DNA from: Clostridia bacterium
Lineage (GTDB): Bacteria > Bacillota > Clostridia > Oscillospirales > CAG-272
Reading direction: 5' to 3'
DNA: 64,000 nucleotides
Assembly: GCA_017399305.1 (NCBI GenBank)
Contig: JAFQDK010000009.1
Coordinates: forward strand, 124,001-188,000
Shown here: positions 42,376 to 51,226 of the stretch, one piece after another
Position numbering within the stretch: the stretch's first letter is position 1
Layout of the letters: each line of letters begins with the position of its first letter
Notes under the pieces: model-generated
The model's input: only the letters and a program-made list of their open reading frames with translations
Told to the model about the DNA's origin: nothing
The model's database searches: none
Made by a program: the position numbers and the translations under genes

Positions 42376-43920
42376 ATGCTGTCCAGAGTTTATACTGCGG
42401 CGCTTCATGGTATTGATGGCTTTGAAGTTACGGTTGAATGCAGTGCTGTGAAAAAGCTTCCTGCCCTTGAGATTATCGGGCTTGCGGACACTGCTGTCAA
42501 AGAGGCTCGCGAGCGTATACGCGCCGCGACTGCAAACAGCGGCATCAGGTTTCCGAGCCTTGAGATGATTGTTAATCTTGCACCTGCCAATCGCAAAAAG
42601 GAAGGTTCATCATTTGACCTTGCCATGGTGATAAGCGTGCTTGCGTGCGGCGGCACTGTTCCGATTGATAACCTTGAAGATAAATCATTTATAGGAGAAC
42701 TTTCGCTTTCGGGCGAGGTTCGCGCGGTTGACGGTGTGCTTTGCATGTGTCTTGCCGCAAAGGCGCATGGAAGAAAAGAAGTGTTTGTTCCGGCAGGCAA
42801 TGCTGCTGAGGCGAGCGCGGTGCCGGATATTAAGGTATATCCCGTTGCAAGTCTTATTGAGATAGTACATCATTTGCGCGGTGAGACAGAAATTGCACCG
42901 GTAGCATTTGATTATAGTATATTTGAGCGCGGCAAGGAACATTTTGATGTTGATTTTGCCGAGGTAAAGGGACAAGCTCACGCAAAACGTGCACTTGAGA
43001 TAGCGGCGGCAGGCGGCCACAATGTTCTGCTTATCGGCCCTCCGGGCACGGGCAAGTCAATGCTTGCAAAAAGATTTCCCACGATTCTGCCTGAGCTTTC
43101 TTTTGAAGAGTCTATTGAAACGACCAAGATACATTCGATTGCAGGTATGCTCCGTGAGGATACCCCGCTTATTGTCAATCGTCCTTTCCGCTCGCCACAC
43201 CATACTATGTCGGCGGTAAGTCTTGTCGGTGGCGGATCCAATCCGCGTCCGGGAGAGATATCTCTTGCACACAACGGTGTTTTGTTTCTCGATGAACTGC
43301 CTGAGTATATGAAAAGCGCAATGGAAACTTTGCGCCAGCCGCTTGAAGATGGCAAGATCACCATTACCCGTGCATCGGCAAAGGTCACATACCCCTCAAA
43401 CTTTACTCTTGTTGCGGCGATGAATCCATGCCGATGCGGTTATTTCTCGCACCCCACAAAGCAGTGTACCTGTAAAAAAGGGGATATCAGAAAGTATGTT
43501 TCCAAGATAAGCGGTCCATTGCTTGACAGAATAGATATTCAGATTGAGGTCGGTCCTGTTGACTTTGATGCATTGCAGACTTTTTCGGACAAAGCCGAAA
43601 CATCGGCGACTATACGTGGCAGAGTTAAGGCGGCGCGCGATTTTTCTGCCGAGCGTTGCAGAAAAAACGGTACCCCGGTGCATCAGAATTCCGATATGAC
43701 CACACGCGATATTGAAAAATACTGTGTGCTTACAGATGATGCAAGTGCACTTTTAAAGGTTGCTTTTGACAGCCTTGGTATGTCGGCGCGCGGATATGAT
43801 AAGATACTCCGCTTAGCACGCACGATAGCTGATCTTGATGCTTCAGAAATGATAAATGCGCGCCATATTTCAGAGGCAATCAAGCTTCGTTCACTCGATA
43901 AAAAATACTTTAACGAGTAA
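42376..43920 (+). CDS. YifB/ComM family Mg-chelatase-like AAA+ ATPase
   Basis: 514 residues. The N-terminal Lon-like/chelatase fold (IIGLADTAVKEARERIRAA) leads to the AAA+ core: Walker A LLIGPPGTGKSML, Walker B VLFLDELPEY, and a Cys cluster CRCGYFSHPTKQCTCKKGDI characteristic of this family. The C-terminal helical domain ends with DASEMINARHISEAIKLRSL. ComM promotes branch migration in natural transformation in Gram-negatives; the role in Clostridia is less clear. Confidence 0.94.
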   Translation: MLSRVYTAALHGIDGFEVTVECSAVKKLPALEIIGLADTAVKEARERIRAATANSGIRFPSLEMIVNLAPANRKKEGSSFDLAMVISVLACGGTVPIDNLEDKSFIGELSLSGEVRAVDGVLCMCLAAKAHGRKEVFVPAGNAAEASAVPDIKVYPVASLIEIVHHLRGETEIAPVAFDYSIFERGKEHFDVDFAEVKGQAHAKRALEIAAAGGHNVLLIGPPGTGKSMLAKRFPTILPELSFEESIETTKIHSIAGMLREDTPLIVNRPFRSPHHTMSAVSLVGGGSNPRPGEISLAHNGVLFLDELPEYMKSAMETLRQPLEDGKITITRASAKVTYPSNFTLVAAMNPCRCGYFSHPTKQCTCKKGDIRKYVSKISGPLLDRIDIQIEVGPVDFDALQTFSDKAETSATIRGRVKAARDFSAERCRKNGTPVHQNSDMTTRDIEKYCVLTDDASALLKVAFDSLGMSARGYDKILRLARTIADLDASEMINARHISEAIKLRSLDKKYFNE

Positions 43921-43944
43921 TTTTGTGAGGTTTGAACAAATAGG

Positions 43945-44086
43945 AGTTTTCCACATTTTTCACTTTGTTTGGCGTGGAAAATGTGGAAAACTATGAATAT
44001 TTCCCGAATGAAATGAATATTTCCCATGAAATCAAGGGGTTGGGATATTCAATTATTCACATTTTCCCACTTTTTGATGTGGAAAA
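43945..44086. repeat. Cluster of TTTTCCACA sites forming long hairpins
   Basis: Exact TTTTCCACA occurs at 43947-43955 (plus), 43982-43990 (minus) and 44078-44086 (minus), with one variant TTTTCCACG at 43973-43981 (minus). 43945-43963 and 43974-43992 form a 19-bp inverted repeat with one mismatch. ATGAATATTTCCC occurs twice (43994-44006 and 44014-44026) as a direct repeat. The sites differ by one base from the DnaA box TTATCCACA. The region is the 264-bp gap between the YifB gene and dxs; no gene is visible in it. Confidence 0.6.
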
Positions 44087-44184
44087 CTTTTGTCAAGAGA
44101 TTATTACAATTTTTTAGATTTTCTACGTTTTGAGCAAAGCGTAAAATTTGTTAGCTGTAATTTGTGCATTATGTAAGGTGAAAG

Positions 44185-46092
44185 ATGATGGAAGCAGAAA
44201 AATACCCTATTTTGAATAAAATAAACGGCAATAAAGACGTCCGTGAGCTTGCTGCATCAGATATACCGCAGCTGTGCACAGATATTCGCGAGTTTCTTGT
44301 TGAAAATGTGACTAAAACAGGCGGCCACCTTGCCTCAAATCTTGGTGTTGTCGAGCTTACCGTTGCCATACACCGTGTGTTTGACCTGCCGCATGATCGC
44401 GTAATTTTTGATGTTGGGCATCAAAGCTACGTGCACAAGATCATCAGTGACCGAAAGGACAGGTTTCATACTCTCCGTCAGGGCGGTGGTATTTCCGGCT
44501 TTGAAAAGCTCGGTGAAAGCGAGTTTGACTCATTTGGTACAGGCCACGCCTCCACTTCGGTTTCTGCGGCACTTGGTTATGCTGAGGCAGACCGTATTTA
44601 CGGGCGCGATAATTATACTATTGCTGTGCTTGGTGACGGCGCATTTACGGGCGGCATGATACATGAGGCACTCAATAATTGTGACAAGGATCTGCGCCTT
44701 ATCGTTATTTTAAATGAAAATGAAATGTCGATATCGCGCAATACAGGCGCTCTTGCAAAGCAGATAGCAAAAACCCGTTCATCTAAAAGATATTTTAAAT
44801 TCAAACGCGGCACATCAAGTGTGCTCTCCAAGATACCGCTTATCGGTAAGCCGTTGCTTTCCGGTATGCGTCGCATAAAGACTTTTGCCAAGCATGCCCT
44901 TTACGGCGCAAGCTATTTTGAGGGGCTTGGACTTAAATATCTCGGTCCCATTGATGGCAACAATTATACGGCAGTTGAGCATTTGCTTGAGGAGGCAAAG
45001 CGGCAGGGTACAAGCGTTATACTGCATCTTCGTACCAAAAAGGGAAAAGGATATGCTCCTGCCGAGGAGAACCCCAGCCTTTATCACAGCGTAGGTACAC
45101 CATATGACGGCAATTTTTCTGAGCACTTTGGCAAAAAGCTTACAGAGATGGCAAAGGCTGATGATAAGGTTTGCGCTATAACTGCTGCAATGGAGGACGG
45201 TGTTGGTCTTTCCGAGTTTGCAAAGGCGCATCCTGACAGATTCTTTGACGTTGGTATCGCTGAGGAACATGCTATTACCTTTGCTGCAGGACTTGCCGCC
45301 GCAGGCATGAAGCCGTATGCCGCGATATATTCAACATTTCTGCAGCGCAGTTATGACAGCATTATTCACGATGTTGCGCTTCAGAATCTACCTGTTAGAA
45401 TGATAGTTGACCGTGCTTCGCTCGCTTCGGGCGACGGTCCTACGCATCATGGTATATTTGATGTAGCATTTCTTTCGAGCATACCTAACCTGTGCCTGTT
45501 TGCGCCTGCAACGCTTGCTTCTCTTGACAGATTTCTTGATGCAAGTCTGCACACAAACATGCCCATTGCGATAAGATATCCCAACATGGGAGACGATGAA
45601 CGCATAATTGATACATTTTTCAAAGACGACGATACAGATACCGTTGCACATACAGATTTTGGCGATCCCGAAAAGAATAAAGCCGTTATCATCACCTATG
45701 GCAGAATAGTTACCGAGGCGATGGCGGCGGCAGATAAGTTGCGCTCACAGGGGATACAGACGGGCGTTATTTTGCTTGAAACTTTGAAGCCATACTCTGT
45801 ATCGGCTGAAAGAATAGCCAAGCTTTTGCCAAGCGGACCTTGCGCTGTACTGTTCCTTGAAGAGGGAATGAGATACGGCGGTGCAGGAATGCTTACATTT
45901 GACAAGCTTTCTTCAAAATACGAAAAGCTTATGAAGAATAAGCGTACAGATATAGTCGCAATTGACGACAACTTTGTTGTCCGAACTCAGGAGGAGTCGG
46001 TTTTCCGAACTGCGAAAATAAGCGCAAACGATGTTTTGCGTACAATGGTACATTTGATAGCAACCCTTCCTATAGATAAAAATAATCTTTAA
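44185..46092 (+). CDS. dxs: 1-deoxy-D-xylulose-5-phosphate synthase
   Basis: 635 residues; the thiamine-diphosphate enzyme that starts the MEP isoprenoid pathway from pyruvate and glyceraldehyde 3-phosphate. The N-terminal half has GGHLASNLGVVELTVAIH, the ThDP/Mg motif GDGAFTGGMIHEALNN and KGKGYAPAEENPS; the transketolase-like middle has the catalytic Glu in VGIAEEHAITFAAGLA, then YSTFLQRSYDSIIHDVALQN. The C-terminal domain is complete. ATG 44185 or 44188; AAGGTG is the site. Confidence 0.96.
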   Translation: MMEAEKYPILNKINGNKDVRELAASDIPQLCTDIREFLVENVTKTGGHLASNLGVVELTVAIHRVFDLPHDRVIFDVGHQSYVHKIISDRKDRFHTLRQGGGISGFEKLGESEFDSFGTGHASTSVSAALGYAEADRIYGRDNYTIAVLGDGAFTGGMIHEALNNCDKDLRLIVILNENEMSISRNTGALAKQIAKTRSSKRYFKFKRGTSSVLSKIPLIGKPLLSGMRRIKTFAKHALYGASYFEGLGLKYLGPIDGNNYTAVEHLLEEAKRQGTSVILHLRTKKGKGYAPAEENPSLYHSVGTPYDGNFSEHFGKKLTEMAKADDKVCAITAAMEDGVGLSEFAKAHPDRFFDVGIAEEHAITFAAGLAAAGMKPYAAIYSTFLQRSYDSIIHDVALQNLPVRMIVDRASLASGDGPTHHGIFDVAFLSSIPNLCLFAPATLASLDRFLDASLHTNMPIAIRYPNMGDDERIIDTFFKDDDTDTVAHTDFGDPEKNKAVIITYGRIVTEAMAAADKLRSQGIQTGVILLETLKPYSVSAERIAKLLPSGPCAVLFLEEGMRYGGAGMLTFDKLSSKYEKLMKNKRTDIVAIDDNFVVRTQEESVFRTAKISANDVLRTMVHLIATLPIDKNNL

Positions 46093-46105
46093 GGAGAATG
46101 CTTTT

Positions 46106-48025
46106 ATGCATAAACTTAGAAATCGTTCCCATGCGCTGATATTGATAGACGCCCTTGCATTTTTTGCTGTATATATCGTATCAGCTATAGTAGCGCAGCA
46201 GTCGTCTACAAGTCTAGACCGCTCTTTTATCAACTATTTCATAAATGCAAGTATGTTGATTGTCTGCGTTCTGATTGCGAGATTGGCGTTTAGCGTTTAC
46301 CGCAATGTCTGGAGATATGCCAATTCCAGAGCATACCTTCTCATGGTGATCTCTGACGCGATTGGCGGCGGTGTTGGTATAGTATGCTGTTATTTGCTTC
46401 AGTTTACACCGCTTAAGCCATATCTTGGTATCTGGCAGTCAATCTCATGTGTTGCTTGCTTTACGCTTGCGGCACTTTCGATGAGATTTGTATATCAGCA
46501 GAGATACCGTCATCTGAATATGAGTCTTGATACGATTCATAAAGCCGGTATTGCGATTGTCGGTGCCGGAAATACCGGTGCAACTCTTGCTGAGGATCTG
46601 CTATATACATCCAAATCGCGCTATAAGCCCATCTGTTTTATTGATGTCAGCAAAGAGAAGATAGGCAGCAAGGTTTGCGGCGTGCCCGTTTTGTCCGAGG
46701 AGGACAGGATAGTAGACAAGCTTAAGTCTATGCCTGTTCAGGAGATTATTATTGCGTTGCCTGAGCTTGACAATGAGTCTACGAAGCGTCTCCTTGACAT
46801 ATACCGTGAGACCGGACTGCCGATAAAGATTTACGATTTTCCGTTTAAAGAGAATAGCTCGACCGAACAGGATACAAGCGGCAAGCGTCAGCTTCGCGAG
46901 ATACGTATCGAGGATCTTCTGTTCCGCGATTCTTTAAAGTTTGTTTCGTCAGAAGCCGATGATTATTATCGCGATAAGGTTATTCTTGTAACCGGTGGCG
47001 GCGGTTCTATCGGCAGTGAGCTTTGCCGTCAGATTGCAAAGCGAGGACCAAAAAAACTTATTGTTTTTGATATTTACGAAAACAATGCATATGATCTTGA
47101 GCAGGAGCTTCGCCGTAAGTATGGCGACAAGCTTGATCTCAATGTCGAAATCGGTTCGGTTCGCGATACAAAGCGACTTGACGCGCTGTTTGCGTATTAC
47201 CGCCCACAGATAGTTTTCCATGCGGCAGCGCATAAGCACGTTCCGCTTATGGAGCACAGCGGACTTGAAGCGATAAAGAACAATGTTCTCGGTACATATA
47301 AGACAGCAAATGCGGCCGAGAAGTACGGTGTTGAGAAATTTATCCTCATTTCCACCGATAAGGCGGTAAACCCGACCAATATCATGGGCGCGACAAAGCG
47401 TATGTGTGAAATGGTTATTCAGTGCCGCGCTAATTCCAAAACTTCTTTTGCCGCAGTAAGATTCGGCAATGTACTCGGTTCAAACGGCTCGGTTATTCCG
47501 CTTTTCAAGCGTCAGATTGAGGCTGGCGGACCTATCACGGTTACCGATAAACGTATTATAAGATACTTTATGACTATTCCCGAGGCAAGCCAGCTTGTTA
47601 TGCAGGCAGGTGCCATGGCAAAGAGCGGTGAGCTGTTTGTCCTTGATATGGGTAAGCCTGTAAAGATTCTGGAGCTTGCTGAGAATATGATTCGCCTTTC
47701 GGGACTTGTTCCATATGAGGATATTGATATTATCGAAGTAGGTCTTCGTCCCGGTGAGAAGCTTTATGAGGAGCTGCTTATCAAGACAGAGGAGCTTAGC
47801 AAGACTGACAATAATCTTATTTTCATAGAGCACGATGCGCCCCACTCGCGTGACGAGATGGAGCAGAATATTGCAAAGCTCAGAGAGCTTTGTGAAGTAA
47901 ATCGCGAGATCGGCTCAAAGGCGGTGAAGGATATTCTTCATGAGATGGTTCCTACATATCATTCACCTGAAGAAGTAAATTCTTCTGCCGAAAATGCACA
48001 GGAAATGAAGGCTGTAATGAGATAA
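46106..48025 (+). CDS. Membrane-bound nucleoside-diphosphate sugar epimerase/dehydratase (CapD/FlaA1-like)
   Basis: 639 residues. Four N-terminal membrane helices (about 10-120) are followed by a CoA-binding-like domain (about 145-260, IVGAGNTGATLAEDLL) and an SDR domain (about 290-560) with VTGGGGSIGSELCRQIA, ISTDKAVNPTNIMGATKR and RFGNVLGSNGSVIPLF. The family makes 4-keto-6-deoxy sugars from UDP-GlcNAc for polysaccharides or glycoprotein glycans. No glycosyltransferases are adjacent. It follows dxs by 13 bases with AAGGAG. Confidence 0.94.
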   Translation: MHKLRNRSHALILIDALAFFAVYIVSAIVAQQSSTSLDRSFINYFINASMLIVCVLIARLAFSVYRNVWRYANSRAYLLMVISDAIGGGVGIVCCYLLQFTPLKPYLGIWQSISCVACFTLAALSMRFVYQQRYRHLNMSLDTIHKAGIAIVGAGNTGATLAEDLLYTSKSRYKPICFIDVSKEKIGSKVCGVPVLSEEDRIVDKLKSMPVQEIIIALPELDNESTKRLLDIYRETGLPIKIYDFPFKENSSTEQDTSGKRQLREIRIEDLLFRDSLKFVSSEADDYYRDKVILVTGGGGSIGSELCRQIAKRGPKKLIVFDIYENNAYDLEQELRRKYGDKLDLNVEIGSVRDTKRLDALFAYYRPQIVFHAAAHKHVPLMEHSGLEAIKNNVLGTYKTANAAEKYGVEKFILISTDKAVNPTNIMGATKRMCEMVIQCRANSKTSFAAVRFGNVLGSNGSVIPLFKRQIEAGGPITVTDKRIIRYFMTIPEASQLVMQAGAMAKSGELFVLDMGKPVKILELAENMIRLSGLVPYEDIDIIEVGLRPGEKLYEELLIKTEELSKTDNNLIFIEHDAPHSRDEMEQNIAKLRELCEVNREIGSKAVKDILHEMVPTYHSPEEVNSSAENAQEMKAVMR

Positions 48026-48059
48026 GAAAAAGGACTGCAACGCAGTCCTTTTTTCTTAT
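48022..48059. terminator. Bidirectional terminator between the CapD-like gene and rubrerythrin
   Basis: AAAAAGGACTGC-aac-GCAGTCCTTTTTT, extended by ATAAG/CTTAT. Confidence 0.9.
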
Positions 48060-48652
48060 TATTCGGTGTACGGTGCAAGAGCAAGTCTGATGAAAAAGCC
48101 TTGGTCAGCATTGCATACAGGGCATTTTTCGGGAGCGCCCTTAGTTTCGATAACATTTCCGCAGTTGAGGCACATCCAGCCGCATTCGGCATCGGCAACA
48201 AAGAGTTTGCCGCTGTCTAAAAGTTCAGCGAGTTTGGCAAATCGGTCGCCGTGCATCTTTTCTATTTTGGCGATGTTTTTGAAATCCACTGCGATTTTTG
48301 CAAAGCCCTCATCCTCAGCAACCTGTGCGAATGCTTTGTATACATCGTCATGCTCTTTATACTCATTTCCTGCGGCATATTTCAGCAGCTCTACTACCGA
48401 TTCCGTAACATTTACAGGGAAGCTCGCATCAATGGTCATCTCTTCGCCGTCAAGTTCTTTTAAGTGCTCATAAAACACTTCTGCGTGTGCACGTTCTTGC
48501 TCTGCTGTAAAACGGAACACCGCTTCGACTACTGCAAGTTTTTGATCCTTTGCTTTGTCCGCTGCAATGGTGTAGCGGTTTCGCGCCTGACTCTCGCCTG
48601 CAAATGCGCGCATAAGATTTTTTGCAGTTTCACTGCTTTTAAGTTCAACCAA
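48059..48652 (-). CDS. rbr: Rubrerythrin
   Basis: 197 residues. An N-terminal four-helix diiron domain has AFAGESQARNRYT, FTAEQERAHAEVFYEHL and IAKIEKMHGDRFAKL ligand motifs; a C-terminal rubredoxin domain has CLNCGNV and CPVCNAD. It reduces hydrogen peroxide in anaerobes with electrons from rubredoxin. The only plausible full-length start is TTG at 48652 (VELKSSETAKNLMRAFAGES after the initiator). The only Shine-Dalgarno-like sequence (AGGGA) lies inside a perfect hairpin that ends at the first base of the start codon. Confidence 0.95.
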   Translation of the reverse strand: MVELKSSETAKNLMRAFAGESQARNRYTIAADKAKDQKLAVVEAVFRFTAEQERAHAEVFYEHLKELDGEEMTIDASFPVNVTESVVELLKYAAGNEYKEHDDVYKAFAQVAEDEGFAKIAVDFKNIAKIEKMHGDRFAKLAELLDSGKLFVADAECGWMCLNCGNVIETKGAPEKCPVCNADQGFFIRLALAPYTE

Positions 48653-48691
48653 AAAATATCCCTACCTTTCATATGTGGTAGGGATATTTTT
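48652..48691 (-). promoter_or_regulatory. Perfect 15-bp hairpin hiding the rubrerythrin ribosome binding site
   Basis: On the minus strand AAAAATATCCCTACC (48691-48677), a 10-nt loop and GGTAGGGATATTTTT (48666-48652). The AGGGA in the 3' arm is the only candidate ribosome binding site for the TTG start, and the 3' arm ends in a T-run. It could act as a terminator for the upstream phosphatase gene, as an attenuator, or as a translational switch for rubrerythrin. Confidence 0.65.
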
Positions 48692-48728
48692 GACAAAAAT
48701 GCCATAACTGATACATAACTAATTAATA

Positions 48729-49517
48729 TTACTCTTCATATGGAATATGCGGAACGTGTTTTTTGACTTTTTCTATCAGGTAATCAAAGTTTTCTTTCGT
48801 GTTAGCGGCGATGATAGGCTGAGGACGTGTGTAAATTGGTTCGTCAAAGTCAATTGTGCCGATATAACCGCCGGCTTCTGTCAGGATAAGCTGTGCCGCG
48901 GCGAAATCCCATGGAAAAAGGCGTATCTCAAAATAGAGCTCTCCGCGTCCTGCTGCCATGTAGGACAGCTCAAGCGCACAAACGCCAAGGCGGCGGATGT
49001 CGCAGGTGTCATAATATACTTCCTCTGAAATCTCAAAGCAAGCGCGTGCAAGATCTTTGCGGTATGTACTCCACGCCGTGAAAAAGCAGGCAGAGCGAAG
49101 TTCTCTGTCGGAAACATGAATTTGTTTGTCGTTTAAGAATGCGCCCTTGCCACGTTCGGCGGTGAACATTTCATTTGTAAAGGGATTGTATACAACGCCG
49201 ACAAGCGGTTTGCCATGCTTTAATATTGCAACCGAGATGACACTGAGATTCATATCACGCGTAAAGTTCATTGTACCGTCTATGGGGTCAACAACGGCAG
49301 TGAACTCCTTTTCAAGTGCATCATTTGCAAAGTCTTCTTCTTCTCCGACAAATCCGATTCCGGGGAAAGCTTTTGTAATTTCTTCATTCAGATAATGTTC
49401 AACGGCAACATCTTTGTCTGTGACGAAATTGGCATCACCTTTTTCAGTGACGGTATATTCGCCGCCGGTCATTATCTTGGCGGCTTCTTTTACAATTGAA
49501 ACGACAGTGTTAAGCAT
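48729..49517 (-). CDS. Inositol monophosphatase family protein
   Basis: About 262 residues from ATG 49517 (GAGGATC upstream). The metal-binding motifs of the family are present: FVGEEED, VDPIDGTMNFTRDMNLSVIS (WVDPIDGT-type) and the C-terminal FPWDFAAAQLILTEAGG. It dephosphorylates inositol phosphates or related small phosphates such as PAP or fructose bisphosphate; the substrate cannot be read from sequence. It is transcribed divergently from the metallo-hydrolase gene, from the same palindromic promoter. Confidence 0.92.
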   Translation of the reverse strand: MLNTVVSIVKEAAKIMTGGEYTVTEKGDANFVTDKDVAVEHYLNEEITKAFPGIGFVGEEEDFANDALEKEFTAVVDPIDGTMNFTRDMNLSVISVAILKHGKPLVGVVYNPFTNEMFTAERGKGAFLNDKQIHVSDRELRSACFFTAWSTYRKDLARACFEISEEVYYDTCDIRRLGVCALELSYMAAGRGELYFEIRLFPWDFAAAQLILTEAGGYIGTIDFDEPIYTRPQPIIAANTKENFDYLIEKVKKHVPHIPYEE

Positions 49518-49540
49518 GATGATCCTCGCATAATGTGTTT

Positions 49541-49587
49541 TTTTTATTATATCATGTTTTTTTCGAAAAAACATGATATAATAAAAA
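49541..49587. promoter_or_regulatory. Perfect palindromic bidirectional promoter
   Basis: 49541-49562 is the exact reverse complement of 49566-49587 (22-bp arms, TCG between). Each arm carries an extended -10, TGATATAAT (plus, 49574-49582; minus, 49554-49546). The predicted plus start lies a few bases before AAAGGAGG, giving a very short leader; the minus leader is also short. No good -35 is visible on either side, consistent with TGn-dependent recognition. Confidence 0.7.
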
Positions 49588-49604
49588 ATAAAGGAGGCGT
49601 GTTA

Positions 49605-51197
49605 ATGAAACTTACGTTTTTAGGTGCGGCGCATGAGGTTACAGGTTCATGTGCGCTGCTTGAAGTTTGCGGCAAGCATTTGCTCATAGATTGCGGAATG
49701 GAGCAGGGGGCGGATATTTATGAAAACTGTGATCTGCCGATATTGCCTGCAGACATTGATGCTATTTTTCTCACACATGCTCATATAGACCATTCTGGCA
49801 AGATTCCTGCTATGGTCGCCGCAGGGTATGATGGAGTTATTTATTCTACCGAAGCAACACACAGCCTTTGTAATATCATGCTTCGCGATTCTGCACATAT
49901 TCAGGAGTTTGAAGCTGAATGGCGCAACCGCAAGGCAAAGCGTTCTGGAGCGCCGGAATATGTTCCTCCGTATACAATGGCGGATGCAGTCAAAGCGATT
50001 GAGTCGTTTGAGCCGTATCCGTATGATAAGGAGTTCACGCCGTTTGACGGTATAACTGTAAAGTTTGTCGATGCCGGTCATCTTCTCGGTTCGGCAAGTA
50101 TTTGCATTGATTTTAATGAAAACGGTGTGTCAAAGACAATAGTATTTTCGGGTGATATCGGCAACATCAACCGTCCGCTTATCCGCGATCCTCAGCCACC
50201 GACTAAGGCTGACTATGTTGTTGTGGAGTCTACCTATGGCGACCGTTTGCACGGTGAGCGTCCCGATTATATTTCACAACTTTCGGGTATTTTACAGCGC
50301 ACTTTTGACCGTGGTGGAAATGTTGTTATTCCTTCGTTTGCGGTTGGACGCACACAGGAATTGCTTTATCTTATAAGGACTATAAAGGATGCAGGGCTTA
50401 TCAAGGGACATGATGACTTCCCGGTATATGTTGACAGCCCACTTGCAGTTGAGGCTACTAACATTTATAAGGGTGACCTTGCAGGTTACTATGATAAAGA
50501 AACTCTTGCACTTTTAGGTGAAGGTATAAATCCGATTCATTTTCGTTCGCTCAAGCTTTCGGTAACTGCGGATGATTCTAAACTCATAAATGCGGATGAA
50601 GAACCAAAGGTTATTCTTTCCGCATCCGGAATGTGTGAGGCGGGACGTATCCGTCATCATCTAAAGCACAATCTTTGGAGAGCGGAGTCGACAGTTTTGT
50701 TTGTGGGCTATCAATCCGAGGGCACAATCGGTAGAAAATTGCTTGACGGCGCGCCTAATGTAAAAATCTTCAATGAAGAAATTGAGGTTCACGCTGAGAT
50801 ATGCAATCTCGACGGTATTAGCGGACATGCTGATAAGGACATGCTTCTCGGTTGGCTTAAAGGTCTTTCTCCTGCGAAGGTATTTGTCAACCATGGTGAG
50901 GATGCAACTTGTGATTCGTTTGCTAAAAGCATTACCGAAACATTGGGCTTTGATGCGATTGCACCTTACAGCGGTGATGTATATGATCTCGCAACGGGTG
51001 AGTGTATTGAAAAGGGCGCTATTGTCCGTATTCAGAAGAAGCAACCTACAAAGCGCGCAAATGCGGTTTACGAAAGATTGCTTTCGGCGGGCAGACGTCT
51101 TATGGCGCTTATCACGCGCTCAAAGGGCGGTGCAAACAAGGATCTTGCCAAGTTCGCAGATCAGATCAATCAGCTTTGCGATAAGTTTGAAAGATAA
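49605..51197 (+). CDS. Metallo-beta-lactamase/beta-CASP RNA-processing-type hydrolase
   Basis: About 530 residues from ATG 49605 (AAAGGAGG upstream). The MBL domain has LTHAHIDHSGKIPAM, VDAGHLLGSASI and VFSGDIGN; the beta-CASP domain (about 210-330) has VVESTYGDRLHG, PSFAVGRTQELLYLI and ILSASGMCEAGRIRHHLKHN; RNA-specificity motif VHAEICNLDGISGHAD follows. A C-terminal tail of about 60 basic residues (KKQPTKRANAVYERLLSAGR) is additional. It resembles YSH1/CPSF-type exonucleases widespread in bacteria and archaea; the RNA target is unknown. Confidence 0.93.
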   Translation: MKLTFLGAAHEVTGSCALLEVCGKHLLIDCGMEQGADIYENCDLPILPADIDAIFLTHAHIDHSGKIPAMVAAGYDGVIYSTEATHSLCNIMLRDSAHIQEFEAEWRNRKAKRSGAPEYVPPYTMADAVKAIESFEPYPYDKEFTPFDGITVKFVDAGHLLGSASICIDFNENGVSKTIVFSGDIGNINRPLIRDPQPPTKADYVVVESTYGDRLHGERPDYISQLSGILQRTFDRGGNVVIPSFAVGRTQELLYLIRTIKDAGLIKGHDDFPVYVDSPLAVEATNIYKGDLAGYYDKETLALLGEGINPIHFRSLKLSVTADDSKLINADEEPKVILSASGMCEAGRIRHHLKHNLWRAESTVLFVGYQSEGTIGRKLLDGAPNVKIFNEEIEVHAEICNLDGISGHADKDMLLGWLKGLSPAKVFVNHGEDATCDSFAKSITETLGFDAIAPYSGDVYDLATGECIEKGAIVRIQKKQPTKRANAVYERLLSAGRRLMALITRSKGGANKDLAKFADQINQLCDKFER

Positions 51198-51199
51198 CC

Positions 51200-51226
51200 A
51201 AAAAGCAGCCGAAAGGCTGCTTTTTT
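51200..51226. terminator. Bidirectional terminator
   Basis: AAAAAGCAGCC-gaaa-GGCTGCTTTTTT between the converging metallo-hydrolase and helicase genes. Confidence 0.88.

Noticed and set aside
43921-44184. Chromosomal replication origin
   Set aside because: There are TTTTCCACA sites, but no dnaA, dnaN or rnpA/rpmH neighbours and the flanking genes are the YifB-type gene and dxs; kept only as a candidate DnaA-related site.
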